Assembly: GCA_031422315.1 (NCBI GenBank)
Contig: JANOQN010000002.1
Span: 1 to 64,000, forward strand
DNA length: 64,000 nucleotides
DNA from: JANNYA01 sp031422315
Lineage (GTDB): Bacteria > Pseudomonadota > Gammaproteobacteria > Xanthomonadales > SZUA-5
Direction: 5' to 3'
Shown here: positions 9,182 through 17,481 of the stretch, piece after piece
How the letters are laid out: each line of letters opens with the position of its first letter
Numbering within the stretch: position 1 is the first letter of the stretch
Made by a program: the position numbers and the translations under genes
The notes under the pieces: generated by a model
Database searches by the model: none
What the model was told of the DNA's origin: nothing
What the model saw: the letters and a program-made list of their open reading frames with translations, nothing else

Positions 9182-10246
9182 CTAGTCGCGCTCTTTCAAC
9201 CATTTCGAAATCGCTGGCGGCACTTCGCGCTGTGCTCTACCGCTGACGTAAATGCCAATATGACCACCTTTAAACGCTAGCTGTGTATAGTCCTTGGTGC
9301 CGGTCAGGCCTTTCAAAGGCATCGAAGCACTCGGCGGCACCAAATGATCTTGCTCGGCGAAGATATTCAAGATGGGCTGTTTGATGGTTTTTAAATCTAC
9401 GCGGCGTCCGTTTAGCACCACTTCGTTTTTCATCAGCTTGTTGCCCTGATAGAAATCTTTGATGAATTGGCGGAATGCCTCGCCGGCTTGATCTGGCGAA
9501 TCAAAAATCCACTTTTCCATGCGCAGGAAGTTTTCGAGCTCTGCTTTGTTGTCCAAAATATCAACCAAACCGACGTATTTTTGGGAGTTCAAACGATACG
9601 GCTTCAAAGATAAGTAGCAGTAGTTCATCAAATCAGCCGGCACATTGCCCAGCGTGTCGATAAACAAATCTAAATCTAGCTTGCGGGTCCAGTGGCTCAG
9701 CATGTTGTCTGGCGTTTGGAAGTCAACTGGCGTCACCATCGTGATCAAGTTTTTGATCTTTTCTGGATTTAGCGCGGTGTAGCAAAGGCTAAACGCGCCG
9801 CCCTGGCAAATGCCGAGCAAGTTGATGGCTTTGAGTTTGTGGCGCGCGGCAACGACGTCAACACAGCGGCCAATGTAGCCATTGATATAGTCATCAAGAG
9901 TCAAAAAGCGATCTGAGCGATCTGGGTAGCCCCAGTCAATCAAATAGACTTCATGGCCCATCGCCTGCAAATTGCGTACGATTGAGCGATCAGCCTGCAA
10001 ATCGACCATGTAGGGCCGATTGACCAGCGCGTAGCTGATCAAAAGCGGCGTTTTGCAGGTGATCTTGTGCTCGCTTTTAAAGCGGTACAGCACGAGCTTG
10101 TCTTCACTGTAAATCGCTTCTTTTTCGGTGCAGCCGTAGTGCACATCATCGAGCTTATCTAGCGTTTGCATACCAGCGCTGAGTTTTTGCGTGAACTTGA
10201 CCGCTTCTTGCAGCGCCTTTTCCGGGGAAATCTTTATAGGCATCAT
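9182..10246 (-). CDS. phaC: Class III poly(3-hydroxyalkanoate) synthase subunit PhaC
   Basis: 354 residues, the length of class III PhaC. The lipase-like box GICQGGAF puts the catalytic Cys at residue 147. AEQDHLVPP gives Asp300 and FKGGHIGIY gives His329. The triad and its spacing match the known Cys149-Asp302-His331 of Allochromatium vinosum PhaC. It polymerises 3-hydroxyacyl-CoA on carbon-storage granules and needs PhaE, encoded 15 bases upstream in the same operon. Confidence 0.95.
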   Translation of the reverse strand: MMPIKISPEKALQEAVKFTQKLSAGMQTLDKLDDVHYGCTEKEAIYSEDKLVLYRFKSEHKITCKTPLLISYALVNRPYMVDLQADRSIVRNLQAMGHEVYLIDWGYPDRSDRFLTLDDYINGYIGRCVDVVAARHKLKAINLLGICQGGAFSLCYTALNPEKIKNLITMVTPVDFQTPDNMLSHWTRKLDLDLFIDTLGNVPADLMNYCYLSLKPYRLNSQKYVGLVDILDNKAELENFLRMEKWIFDSPDQAGEAFRQFIKDFYQGNKLMKNEVVLNGRRVDLKTIKQPILNIFAEQDHLVPPSASMPLKGLTGTKDYTQLAFKGGHIGIYVSGRAQREVPPAISKWLKERD

Positions 10247-10261
10247 GAGTGTGTTCCTTAA

Positions 10262-11431
10262 TTAAGCAGATTTTACGGCGGATTTGGACGCAGATTTCGA
10301 AGCGGTTTTGGCTGATTTCGAGTTAGATTTTACTGGCGCATTAACGGTCTTCGCTGCTGATTTTTGGGCAGTTTTCGCAGCCTTGCTTGGAGCACTTTGC
10401 ACCGATTGGCGGGCTGCGGCTAAAAGCCCGCTGTTCGCGCTGGCGTTGGGCTTTTTGAGCTGTGCAACTTCGCGTTTTAACGCCGCCAATTCCTCTTTTA
10501 TGGCGTCAAGCTCATGGTTGCCGCCGGAACCTGAGCGTGCATCACGACGCATTTCCGCCAGTTTCTTATGGACGCTGTCCATCTCGCCGCGAGTTGGCAT
10601 GCCAAGCTCGCCAGTGGTCAGCGCCACTTGCTTTTGAATGCTGGCTTGTACGCGCATCTTGGTATTGACCAAATCCGCATAAGCGTCTTGAAATTCTGGG
10701 CTCAGCGCTGTTTCGGCGAACGACTCTTCTAAAGAATCGATCCATAAATCGTAAACCGCTTTCATGGAATCGAGTTCGCGGCCCGGTTCAGAGCGCTCGG
10801 CGAGCTTGCTTTGCATGCGTTCAATGCCGTTTTGCATGCTTTTAAGCGTCAGCGCGTTGTAGCTTTTGTTAGCTTCAAAATGCGCTTTGATACCCTTGAA
10901 CATCTCAACCTTGCGCTCTTGGCTTTCGCGATTCAGTCCAAAGCTCGGAAAGTCCATCAGCTGCGGCATAGCCGTGCTAAAACCGCCCGGCTGGGTGAGT
11001 TTTGACCAATCGAATGCGGGTGTTTGGCCTTGCTGCATAAATGCGAAAGGATTTGCTCCGCTTTGGGCGAATGGATTGCTGCCAAAGCCCGCCGTGAATG
11101 GGTTTTGCTGGCCCATGTCCTCCAGCGTTTTCTTGGCAAGCGCGGAAAAATCGATGCCGCCTGCGCCTGCGCCGATTCCTGTTCCCATCCCCTGGCCCGC
11201 TTTGTAAACGTTCTCTAACATGCCGAGAAAGGCTTTGCCTTGACCCATCATTTGATCCATCAGTGCTTCATTTTGATCAGACTTGCCATAAAGTTTACTC
11301 ATTTGCTCAAGGCTTTCAGACCAGCTGGCGGTCGAGCTGGGGTTGCTGAACGTGCCGCTTGCAAGATCGCTGAAGCTTTTCCAGTACTGCTCCGCGCCAC
11401 CTTTGATTGAATCAAAAAAATCACTGCTCAT
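10262..11431 (-). CDS. phaE: Class III poly(3-hydroxyalkanoate) synthase subunit PhaE with Lys/Ala/Ser-rich tail
   Basis: About 389 residues from the ATG at 11431; an in-frame start at 11470 lacks the good GAGG site. The central part has the PhaE features around MQNGIERMQSKLAER and LYDLWIDSLEESFAETALS-like sequence, and a coiled-coil segment (residues about 295-330) follows. The last 50-60 residues are an unusual low-complexity tail of KSA/AKT repeats, basic and disordered, like those of DNA-binding granule proteins or histone H1. PhaE activates and stabilises PhaC. It is first in the operon, behind the palindrome at 11479. Confidence 0.9.
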   Translation of the reverse strand: MSSDFFDSIKGGAEQYWKSFSDLASGTFSNPSSTASWSESLEQMSKLYGKSDQNEALMDQMMGQGKAFLGMLENVYKAGQGMGTGIGAGAGGIDFSALAKKTLEDMGQQNPFTAGFGSNPFAQSGANPFAFMQQGQTPAFDWSKLTQPGGFSTAMPQLMDFPSFGLNRESQERKVEMFKGIKAHFEANKSYNALTLKSMQNGIERMQSKLAERSEPGRELDSMKAVYDLWIDSLEESFAETALSPEFQDAYADLVNTKMRVQASIQKQVALTTGELGMPTRGEMDSVHKKLAEMRRDARSGSGGNHELDAIKEELAALKREVAQLKKPNASANSGLLAAARQSVQSAPSKAAKTAQKSAAKTVNAPVKSNSKSAKTASKSASKSAVKSA

Positions 11432-11478
11432 GCCCAAATCCTCGCCCGAACGTTTTAAGAGCCGCATCATACGCGTGG

Positions 11479-11501
11479 GTTTTGTTGCGGTGCAACAAAA
11501 C
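11479..11501 (-). promoter_or_regulatory. Candidate operator (PhaR-type palindrome) upstream of phaEC
   Basis: A perfect 10-bp inverted repeat with a 3-base centre, containing TTGC-N3-GCAA, lies about 50 bases upstream of the phaE start. Known PhaR sites in PHA-storing proteobacteria contain TTGC/GCAA or CTGC/GCAG half sites. The palindrome is seen directly; the link to PhaR is inference, and no phaR gene is in the window. Confidence 0.4.
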
Positions 11502-11666
11502 AGGGGCGATCAAAGCGAATTTAACGGGCTAAGTTCAGCGCCGAACCCGCATTTTCCTACATCATTCAGATATGGACATCATCAAACGCAGATTTGCCAC
11601 AAACTTGGCGCGGCGCGCGCACGATTCGAGTAAACTTTGCGTTCAAATTTTCAACTGGCTATCCGA

Positions 11667-12230
11667 ATGAATTCACCCGTCACAAATCGCGCATCCCAAC
11701 CTGCATTGCAAAATGTGCCGCTTTACGCCGTGTTAGCGTTAATTATGTTGGCGATACTTGGCCGATTTTTGCCATGGCTAGTGCCGCAGCTTGGAAATTT
11801 TACGCCGGTAGCCGCTGTTGCGCTGTTCGCAGGCTGTTATCTAAAAAATCAAAAACTTGCACTTTGGGTTCCACTCGTCGCGATGCTTGTAAGCGACGCA
11901 GTTCTCGGTTTTCATAGCTTAATCCCGTTGGTTTACGGCTGTTTAGCGCTGACGGTTTACTTCGGCATGCAGCTGCAAAAACGCACCTCTGCGGGCCGTG
12001 TTTTGGGTTTTGCGCTGGCAAGCTCGGTGATGTTTTTCGTGATCACGAATTTTGCAGTTTGGCTTGAAGGCAGCATGTATCCGATGACCGCTACGGGCTT
12101 ACAGGCCTGCTTTATCGCGGCAATTCCGTTTTGGCGTAACGAGTTGCTCGGCACGCTGTGCTACTCAGCAGCGCTATTTGGCGGCTACGCGCTGTTAAAA
12201 GCCCGCTATACCAACGCGGTCGTAGTTTAA
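11667..12230 (+). CDS. DUF6580-type putative transport membrane protein
   Basis: About 187 residues from ATG 11667 (a longer frame opens at 11637). Five to six hydrophobic helices are visible, with TPVAAVALFAGCYL near residue 47, PLVAMLVSDAVLGFH near residue 75 and a terminal SAALFGGYALL. This pattern matches the family called DUF6580 putative transport proteins, which resemble small-molecule (ECF S-component-like) membrane proteins. It lies four bases upstream of a cobalamin adenosyltransferase gene in the same direction, so a role in corrinoid uptake or metabolism is an inference from context. Confidence 0.7.
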   Translation: MNSPVTNRASQPALQNVPLYAVLALIMLAILGRFLPWLVPQLGNFTPVAAVALFAGCYLKNQKLALWVPLVAMLVSDAVLGFHSLIPLVYGCLALTVYFGMQLQKRTSAGRVLGFALASSVMFFVITNFAVWLEGSMYPMTATGLQACFIAAIPFWRNELLGTLCYSAALFGGYALLKARYTNAVVV

Positions 12231-12234
12231 TCTG

Positions 12235-12789
12235 ATGGGTAACCGTCTTAGTAAAATTTATACCCGTACCGGCGATGACGGTTTTACCGGCTTAGGCGAT
12301 GGCTCTCGGGTCATGAAAGATTCGCTGCGCGTCAACGCGTACGGCACCGTTGATGAAGCAAACTCCGCTTTGGGTCTTTTAATTGCGCACGGTGTTCCTG
12401 ATGACATGCTGCAAGTGCTGATTCGCGTGCAGCACCAGCTCTTTAACTTGGGCGGTGAGCTTTGTGTACCCGGCATGGCGTTAGTGCATCAGGCTGATGT
12501 TGACCGGCTCGAGCAAGATTTGGACGGATTTAATGCTGATCTACCGCCGCTCAAAGATTTCATTTTGCCGGGTGGCGGACTTGCCGCAGCGGCGTGTCAT
12601 ATTGCCAGAACGGTTACCCGTCGAGCAGAGCGTGAAGTCGTGACGCTAGCTAGAAAAGAGGATGTCCGCCCGGAAGTGATTCGCTACTTAAATAGACTCA
12701 GCGATTTGCTTTTTGTGTTGGCGCGTGTGCTTGCGCGAGGGAGCGGGCACGGGGAAGTGCTGTGGCAGCACGAGCGCAGTAAAAACTAG
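12235..12789 (+). CDS. Cob(I)alamin adenosyltransferase, PduO/MMAB type
   Basis: 184 residues with all family signatures: the ATP-binding start KIYTRTGDDGFTGLGDG (residues 7-23), DEANSALG, FILPGG, RRAERE and a YLNRLSDLLFVLAR helix near the end. The enzyme transfers the 5'-deoxyadenosyl group from ATP to cob(I)alamin to make coenzyme B12. Its stop overlaps the stop of the convergent response-regulator gene. Confidence 0.93.
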   Translation: MGNRLSKIYTRTGDDGFTGLGDGSRVMKDSLRVNAYGTVDEANSALGLLIAHGVPDDMLQVLIRVQHQLFNLGGELCVPGMALVHQADVDRLEQDLDGFNADLPPLKDFILPGGGLAAAACHIARTVTRRAEREVVTLARKEDVRPEVIRYLNRLSDLLFVLARVLARGSGHGEVLWQHERSKN

Positions 12790-13634
12790 CGCGCTCGTTT
12801 TTGAGTTTGCTCGGGCGGCGCGTTTTCGAGGCGGTATCCGCGCGTTAAAAGTGCTTGTCGATCGCCATCAAATCGCTTAACCAGCGCGGTATCAACGGCA
12901 ATCAACAAATCCCTCATATTAATGGGCTTGGTTAGGTAGGCGCTGCATCCAGCAAGTGCGCCGCGCACGCGATCAATTGGAGACTTACGGTTCGTAAGTA
13001 TAATCACAGGCGAAAGCGGATGCGCTGGTAGCTCATGAATGCGCTTGGTGAGCGCGTAGCCGTCAAGTCCGGGCATTATAACGTCCACAATAAAAAGCGC
13101 GTAGTGTTTGAGCCTGGCTTTTGTTAGCGCCATGTCACCATCACCCGCCTCTTCGGTATTAATGCCTAACCGCTGCAAGGCGCCCGCTAGCTGTTGGCGA
13201 ACCGTTAAACTGTCGTCAACAATAAGTACGCAGAGCGCACCTTGAGAAATCGGCCTCGCCTCTGGAACGGTTTTGCGATCTGCGCGTTGGCCACCTACTA
13301 TCGCCACTTTGTCAGCCGCGTGTTCAAGTGTCGCTTTCAAGCGTGCAAATAAATTGGCGCGATCAAGTCGAAAGTCGCTATCGCCAATCGTTCCGGATTC
13401 GCTAACCCAAAGCGCAATCAGCGCTGGCCAAGTTTTTCTAAGCAAATCAAGCTGCGAAACCGCATTTGCATCCTCGCCATCAACGAGTGCCATGTCACAT
13501 GGCGTGCTTAATGGGTTTGCAAGATAGCTAAATTGCGCACCTGATTTAGTTCGCTCTGCAAGAACAAGCGCAAGTCGCTTTCCCAGCGTACCAGCAAAAC
13601 CCAGCAAGGCAACATTAAAGTTTCGGTCAGACAT
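12786..13634 (-). CDS. Response regulator with C-terminal CheY-like domain and N-terminal degenerate domain
   Basis: About 282 residues from ATG 13634; the frame extends to 13715 without support. The C-terminal half is a complete receiver: VLIVDDSLTVRQQL (Asp pair at about 140-141), the phosphoacceptor Asp184 in FIVDVIMPGLDG, and Lys236 in YLTKPIN. No output domain follows. The first 110 residues look like a second, degenerate receiver (NVALLGFAGTLGKRLALVLA, then DMALVDGEDA) with no convincing phosphorylation site. It may relay phosphate for chemotaxis or twitching. No kinase is nearby. Confidence 0.85.
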   Translation of the reverse strand: MSDRNFNVALLGFAGTLGKRLALVLAERTKSGAQFSYLANPLSTPCDMALVDGEDANAVSQLDLLRKTWPALIALWVSESGTIGDSDFRLDRANLFARLKATLEHAADKVAIVGGQRADRKTVPEARPISQGALCVLIVDDSLTVRQQLAGALQRLGINTEEAGDGDMALTKARLKHYALFIVDVIMPGLDGYALTKRIHELPAHPLSPVIILTNRKSPIDRVRGALAGCSAYLTKPINMRDLLIAVDTALVKRFDGDRQALLTRGYRLENAPPEQTQKRAR

Positions 13635-13706
13635 GTGCTCGCTAGATATACGCGGTAACTGGATCGTAGCTGAAGTTAAACCTAGTTTGGGTGCCAAAAA
13701 ACACAG

Positions 13707-13724
13707 CCCCCGCATTTGAGGGGG
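13707..13724 (-). terminator. Weak hairpin between divergent genes
   Basis: A CCCCC/GGGGG stem with an 8-base loop is followed on the minus strand, four to five bases later, by a run of six T. It could end readthrough towards the response-regulator gene or act in its leader. Only the sequence pattern supports it. Confidence 0.3.
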
Positions 13725-13839
13725 AACTAAACACTTGCGTTTTGGAATTCAACTCGCTTATTATCCAAGGACTCATGACGGTGGAATCAACCCAACGCAT
13801 GAGAAAAGCCCTGAAAAAAAACACCTAGGAGTGTCACAA

Positions 13840-15561
13840 ATGAAAAAGAATTCACTGACGACCGCCGTAGTAGCCAGCTTAGCCGGCATTGCAGGCATCG
13901 CGAACATCTCAAACGCAGTTAACTTGAACCCAGATGGTCTTGGTCAAGTTTTGCTTTATCCTTATTTCACCGTTGAGAAAGGCAATCAAACGCTAATCTC
14001 CGTAGTGAACACCACGAACATCGGCAAAGCAGTTAAAGTACGTTTCCTCGAGGGTTATAACTCTCGCGAAGTGCTCGACTTTAACCTCTATCTTTCACCA
14101 TTTGACGTTTGGACCGCCGCGATTTTTGACACCAAAAATGGCCCAGGCGCAGTTAACAGCAACACCGGCCCAGCAACGCTAATCACCCGAGACAATTCTT
14201 GCACGGTTCCAACGATTGTTGGTCGTCCAGGTAGCTCGGTTGACTTCCGAAGCTTCCAATACACCGGCGCAAACAACGACTCCGGCCCAAATACGATTGA
14301 ACGTACCCGCGAAGGCTACTTGGAAATTATCGAAATGGGTTCGATTCCACGCGTCAAGTTCGACGGTGGCGTCTTAACCAATATCCCTAACGGTACTTTC
14401 TTTGCGTCAGCGCATAGCTCAGCTGGTACACCTCCAGGCTGCGGCGATATCTCTAATGCATGGGCAACCGGCATCAACGGCGACGACTTGTTCAACGGCG
14501 TTATTGGCGGAACCTATGAAGGTTCATTTGGTGACCTTGGCATTGACCAGCGTGACATCGCGCCTCCTACCGGCGGACTTTTCGGTGGCGGCGCTGTTGT
14601 TGACACGGCTAACGGGTCATACGTCAACTATGCTGCTGAGGCAATCGACGGCTTCCGTACTTCGGCTAACCACACGAATCCAGGCGAGCTACAGCCATCA
14701 CTGAATAATGCTCGTGGCAATGCAGGCGCTGGTCCTCGGTCGTTTGTATTTAACAACGGCTCGTTAGTTATCTCCGAATGGCGATTAGCTGATGCAACCG
14801 GCTCAAACACGGATTTCGGTTCGGCGATTGACTCGGTGTCTGCTGTTCTTCAGTCGCAGGTTATTGCCAACGAATATGCCACAGAAGCAAGTCTCAACGG
14901 CGCCTCTGAGTGGGTTATTACCTTCCCAACCAAGCGTTTCTATGTTGACCCTACCTACGGCGCAGTTCCACCAACCGCCACGGGCGCTGTACTTCCGTTC
15001 CGTAGTGCCTTCACGCGTCGCGATGGCGACGGTGCAATCATCGAAAACAACCGAGGCTTTGCATGTGAAGCGTTGGTACTTGGCTTACGTGATCGTGAAG
15101 AGCGCGGACCAACAGGCGGCAGCGTAGACTTCTCGCCACTTCCTCCTGGCGCTCCATCAAGCTCACTGTGCTTTGAGTCGCAGGTTGTGACATTCAACCA
15201 AGCTGGTGGCACAACGCCATCGAAGATCTTTGGATCTAAGCTCAATCTGAATATTCCAGCGACAAACGGTGTAGGCACGGCTAACTCTGGATGGGCGACG
15301 ATTGACTTCGGTCGTTTGAGCAATAGCTCCACTGCAACCACGCGGTCAATGCGACCATCGGTTAACCGTCCAGCTGATTTGGCGTCCGGTAACCACACAT
15401 GGCGCGGTCTGCCAGCAATCGGCTTTTGGGCCACAAGCCTAGAAAACTCGAATGCACAGCCAGGTCGTTTGGCTAACTACGGTGGTGCGTTCACGCACAA
15501 ACGTACGCGTCGTTGCGATGCAGTTCAAACTGCTGGAACAACTTCTTGCAACCAGTTCTAA
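13840..15561 (+). CDS. Abundant-type secreted/surface protein of unknown function
   Basis: About 573 residues from ATG 13840, preceded by a strong TAGGAG site. The signal peptide (MKKNSLTTAVVASLAGIAG, cleavage after NISNA) is followed at once by VNLNPDGLGQVLLYPYFTV, a conserved-looking start I have seen on proteobacterial surface proteins of unknown function. Few Lys, many Asn/Gly/Ser/Thr, and Cys pairs (GDNSCTVP-type, RRCDAVQTAGTTSCNQ) indicate an exported protein. Its own strong terminator and good ribosome site suggest high, single-gene expression. An outer-surface layer role is possible but unproven. Confidence 0.75.
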   Translation: MKKNSLTTAVVASLAGIAGIANISNAVNLNPDGLGQVLLYPYFTVEKGNQTLISVVNTTNIGKAVKVRFLEGYNSREVLDFNLYLSPFDVWTAAIFDTKNGPGAVNSNTGPATLITRDNSCTVPTIVGRPGSSVDFRSFQYTGANNDSGPNTIERTREGYLEIIEMGSIPRVKFDGGVLTNIPNGTFFASAHSSAGTPPGCGDISNAWATGINGDDLFNGVIGGTYEGSFGDLGIDQRDIAPPTGGLFGGGAVVDTANGSYVNYAAEAIDGFRTSANHTNPGELQPSLNNARGNAGAGPRSFVFNNGSLVISEWRLADATGSNTDFGSAIDSVSAVLQSQVIANEYATEASLNGASEWVITFPTKRFYVDPTYGAVPPTATGAVLPFRSAFTRRDGDGAIIENNRGFACEALVLGLRDREERGPTGGSVDFSPLPPGAPSSSLCFESQVVTFNQAGGTTPSKIFGSKLNLNIPATNGVGTANSGWATIDFGRLSNSSTATTRSMRPSVNRPADLASGNHTWRGLPAIGFWATSLENSNAQPGRLANYGGAFTHKRTRRCDAVQTAGTTSCNQF

Positions 15562-15580
15562 ATCCTAACGGATGAGTAAG

Positions 15581-15608
15581 AAAAAACCCCGCGAAAGCGG
15601 GGTTTTTT
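15581..15608 (+). terminator. Rho-independent terminator after the 13840 surface-protein gene
   Basis: A perfect stem (AAAACCCCGC/GCGGGGTTTT) with a GAAA loop is flanked by A and T runs. It starts 20 bases after the stop codon and is symmetrical, so it may work in both directions. Confidence 0.9.
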
Positions 15609-15653
15609 CTTTGTAGCGACAGAAACATAACGAGGATCACGAGTGAGGCAGAA

Positions 15654-15998
15654 ATGAGCAGAGCAGGGTTTAATCGGTCAGATCGAGTTGCGGCACTTCT
15701 GCGTCGGGAGGTTGCGAGCCTGGTACACCTTGATGTTCGTGATGGACTAGTCCCTGAAATGAGCGTATCAGATGTCGAGATTTCTAGAGATCTTGCACAT
15801 GCCACTGTCTATGTGACGGCGCTAAGCACAGATAGTGCTAAACCAGGAATACTGGCACTGAATGAGCGCGCAAAATCGTACCGCCAGAGTCTAGCGAAAG
15901 CGCTGGCGCTAAGGCACATGCCCCAACTCTACTTTCGGTACGATGATTCCGTAGATCGTGGGGAGCGAATTGATACGCTGCTTCGAGGGCTTTCATGA
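15654..15998 (+). CDS. rbfA: 30S ribosome-binding factor RbfA
   Basis: 114 residues of the KH-like RbfA fold, with RVAALLRREVASLV near the start, SVSDVEISRDLAHATVYVT and the conserved LYFRYDDSVDRGERIDTLL end. RbfA helps late 30S maturation, including 16S rRNA 5'-end processing. It overlaps glmU by four bases (ATGA). In many bacteria rbfA is followed by truB, so the coupling to glmU is unusual. Confidence 0.93.
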   Translation: MSRAGFNRSDRVAALLRREVASLVHLDVRDGLVPEMSVSDVEISRDLAHATVYVTALSTDSAKPGILALNERAKSYRQSLAKALALRHMPQLYFRYDDSVDRGERIDTLLRGLS

Positions 15999-17383
15999 GC
16001 CAATCTACAAAAGAGAATCAACACGTTGAGATTATTGTATTGGCCGCCGGCGCTGGTACCCGCATGCAGTCCGGTAAAGCAAAAGTAATGCACAAACTAG
16101 CCGGCAAGCCTATGCTCGAACATGTGCTGACGTTGGCAAGAGCTTTCAACCCCGAAAAAATTCATATTGTTTATGGACATCGAGCTGATCAGCTGCGTGC
16201 GGCTTTCAACCAAAATGATATCAACTGGGTTGAGCAAGCTGTGCAAATGGGAACCGGCCACGCGGTCCGATGTGTACTCCCGCATTTAGCACCTGACAGT
16301 AAGGTACTCGTTCTGTATGGCGATGTTCCTGCATTGCAATACGCAGACGTTATGCCGCTCATCGAGCAGTGTAATCGGAAAAATCTGCTTGGTGTATTGC
16401 TCGCAGAGATCGAAAATCCAAGAGGCTATGGCAGAGCAATAATTGCGAATGGCCAGGTCGTCAAGATAGTCGAGGAAAAGCTTGCAACTGACACGCAGCG
16501 CCTTATTAAGCACGTCAATACCGGCCTGATTTGCGCACAATCAGCTGAATTGATCGAATGGGTGAGTAAGTTAGATCGCAACAATGCGCAAAACGAGTAT
16601 TTGTTAACTGATATCTTTGAGATCGCTGCCGCTGAGAAATCGCCGGCATTTTTTCATGTGTGTAAATCCGCATGGCGTGCATTTGGTGCAAACGATGCCC
16701 AGCAACTTGCGGATTTAGAGCGAAGAACCCAGCTGGATTACGCGCAGAAACTAATGGCAAACGGTGTGCGGCTGGCTGACCCTGGACGAATAGATATTCG
16801 CGGTGAACTAACAACCGGCATGGACGTTGAAATCGATGTAAACGTGATCTTTGAAGGTCGCGTTGAGTTAGCGAATGACGTAAAAATTGGCCCATTTAAC
16901 CGCATTAGAAATTGCCAGTTGGCCGCTGGTACGATAGTTCACGCCCATTGCGACCTTGAAAATGTAATCAGTGAAGGCGCTTGTGAAGTTGGCCCATTCG
17001 CACGACTCAGGCCCGGGACGGTTTTGCAACTAGGCAGCAAAATTGGCAATTTCGTAGAATGCAAAAATGCGCAGATTGGCCCCGCAAGCAAGGTGAGCCA
17101 TTTGAGCTACATTGGCGACGCGGTGTTAGGTGAGCGTGTAAACATTGGCGCTGGCACGATTACCTGCAACTATGACGGCGTCAATAAACATCAAACGCGC
17201 ATAGGTAGCGATGTTTTTGTCGGTTCGAATTCGAGTTTGGTTGCACCGCTGGAAATTGGAGCGGGTGCAACGATTGGTGCGGGAAGTGTAATTACCAGTG
17301 ATGCGCCAGATGCACAGCTGACATTGTCGCGTTCACCTCAAAAAACCATCATTAACTGGCGGCGCGCAGAAAAGGTAATTTGA
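15995..17383 (+). CDS. glmU: Bifunctional UDP-GlcNAc pyrophosphorylase/GlcN-1-P acetyltransferase GlmU
   Basis: 462 residues, the family length. The N-terminal uridyltransferase carries LAAGAGTRMQSGKAKVMHKL (about residues 17-36), QMGTGHAV and VLYGDVPAL. The C-terminal left-handed beta-helix has FARLRPGT, HLSYIGDAVLGERVNIGAGTITCNYDG and many hexapeptide repeats. It makes UDP-N-acetylglucosamine for peptidoglycan and LPS. A bidirectional terminator follows. Confidence 0.96.
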   Translation: MSQSTKENQHVEIIVLAAGAGTRMQSGKAKVMHKLAGKPMLEHVLTLARAFNPEKIHIVYGHRADQLRAAFNQNDINWVEQAVQMGTGHAVRCVLPHLAPDSKVLVLYGDVPALQYADVMPLIEQCNRKNLLGVLLAEIENPRGYGRAIIANGQVVKIVEEKLATDTQRLIKHVNTGLICAQSAELIEWVSKLDRNNAQNEYLLTDIFEIAAAEKSPAFFHVCKSAWRAFGANDAQQLADLERRTQLDYAQKLMANGVRLADPGRIDIRGELTTGMDVEIDVNVIFEGRVELANDVKIGPFNRIRNCQLAAGTIVHAHCDLENVISEGACEVGPFARLRPGTVLQLGSKIGNFVECKNAQIGPASKVSHLSYIGDAVLGERVNIGAGTITCNYDGVNKHQTRIGSDVFVGSNSSLVAPLEIGAGATIGAGSVITSDAPDAQLTLSRSPQKTIINWRRAEKVI

Positions 17384-17430
17384 TTCGTTGCGCGGTATAA
17401 GCAAGTTCTCATTTGCCGCATTTCCGAATC

Positions 17431-17463
17431 AAAAAAAAGCCCACATCAAGTGGGCTTTTTTTA
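17431..17463 (+). terminator. Bidirectional terminator between glmU and the ExbB-type gene
   Basis: A-rich left side, AAGCCCAC/GTGGGCTT stem with a 5-base loop, and a T tract. It lies between two convergent stop codons and fits both strands. Confidence 0.9.
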
Positions 17464-17481
17464 TCGCGCTGCTAGAACTAA

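Noticed and set aside
11471..11666. Cobalamin riboswitch before the DUF6580/adenosyltransferase genes
   Set aside because: No B12 box or matching helices; the only structure is the phaEC-side palindrome.
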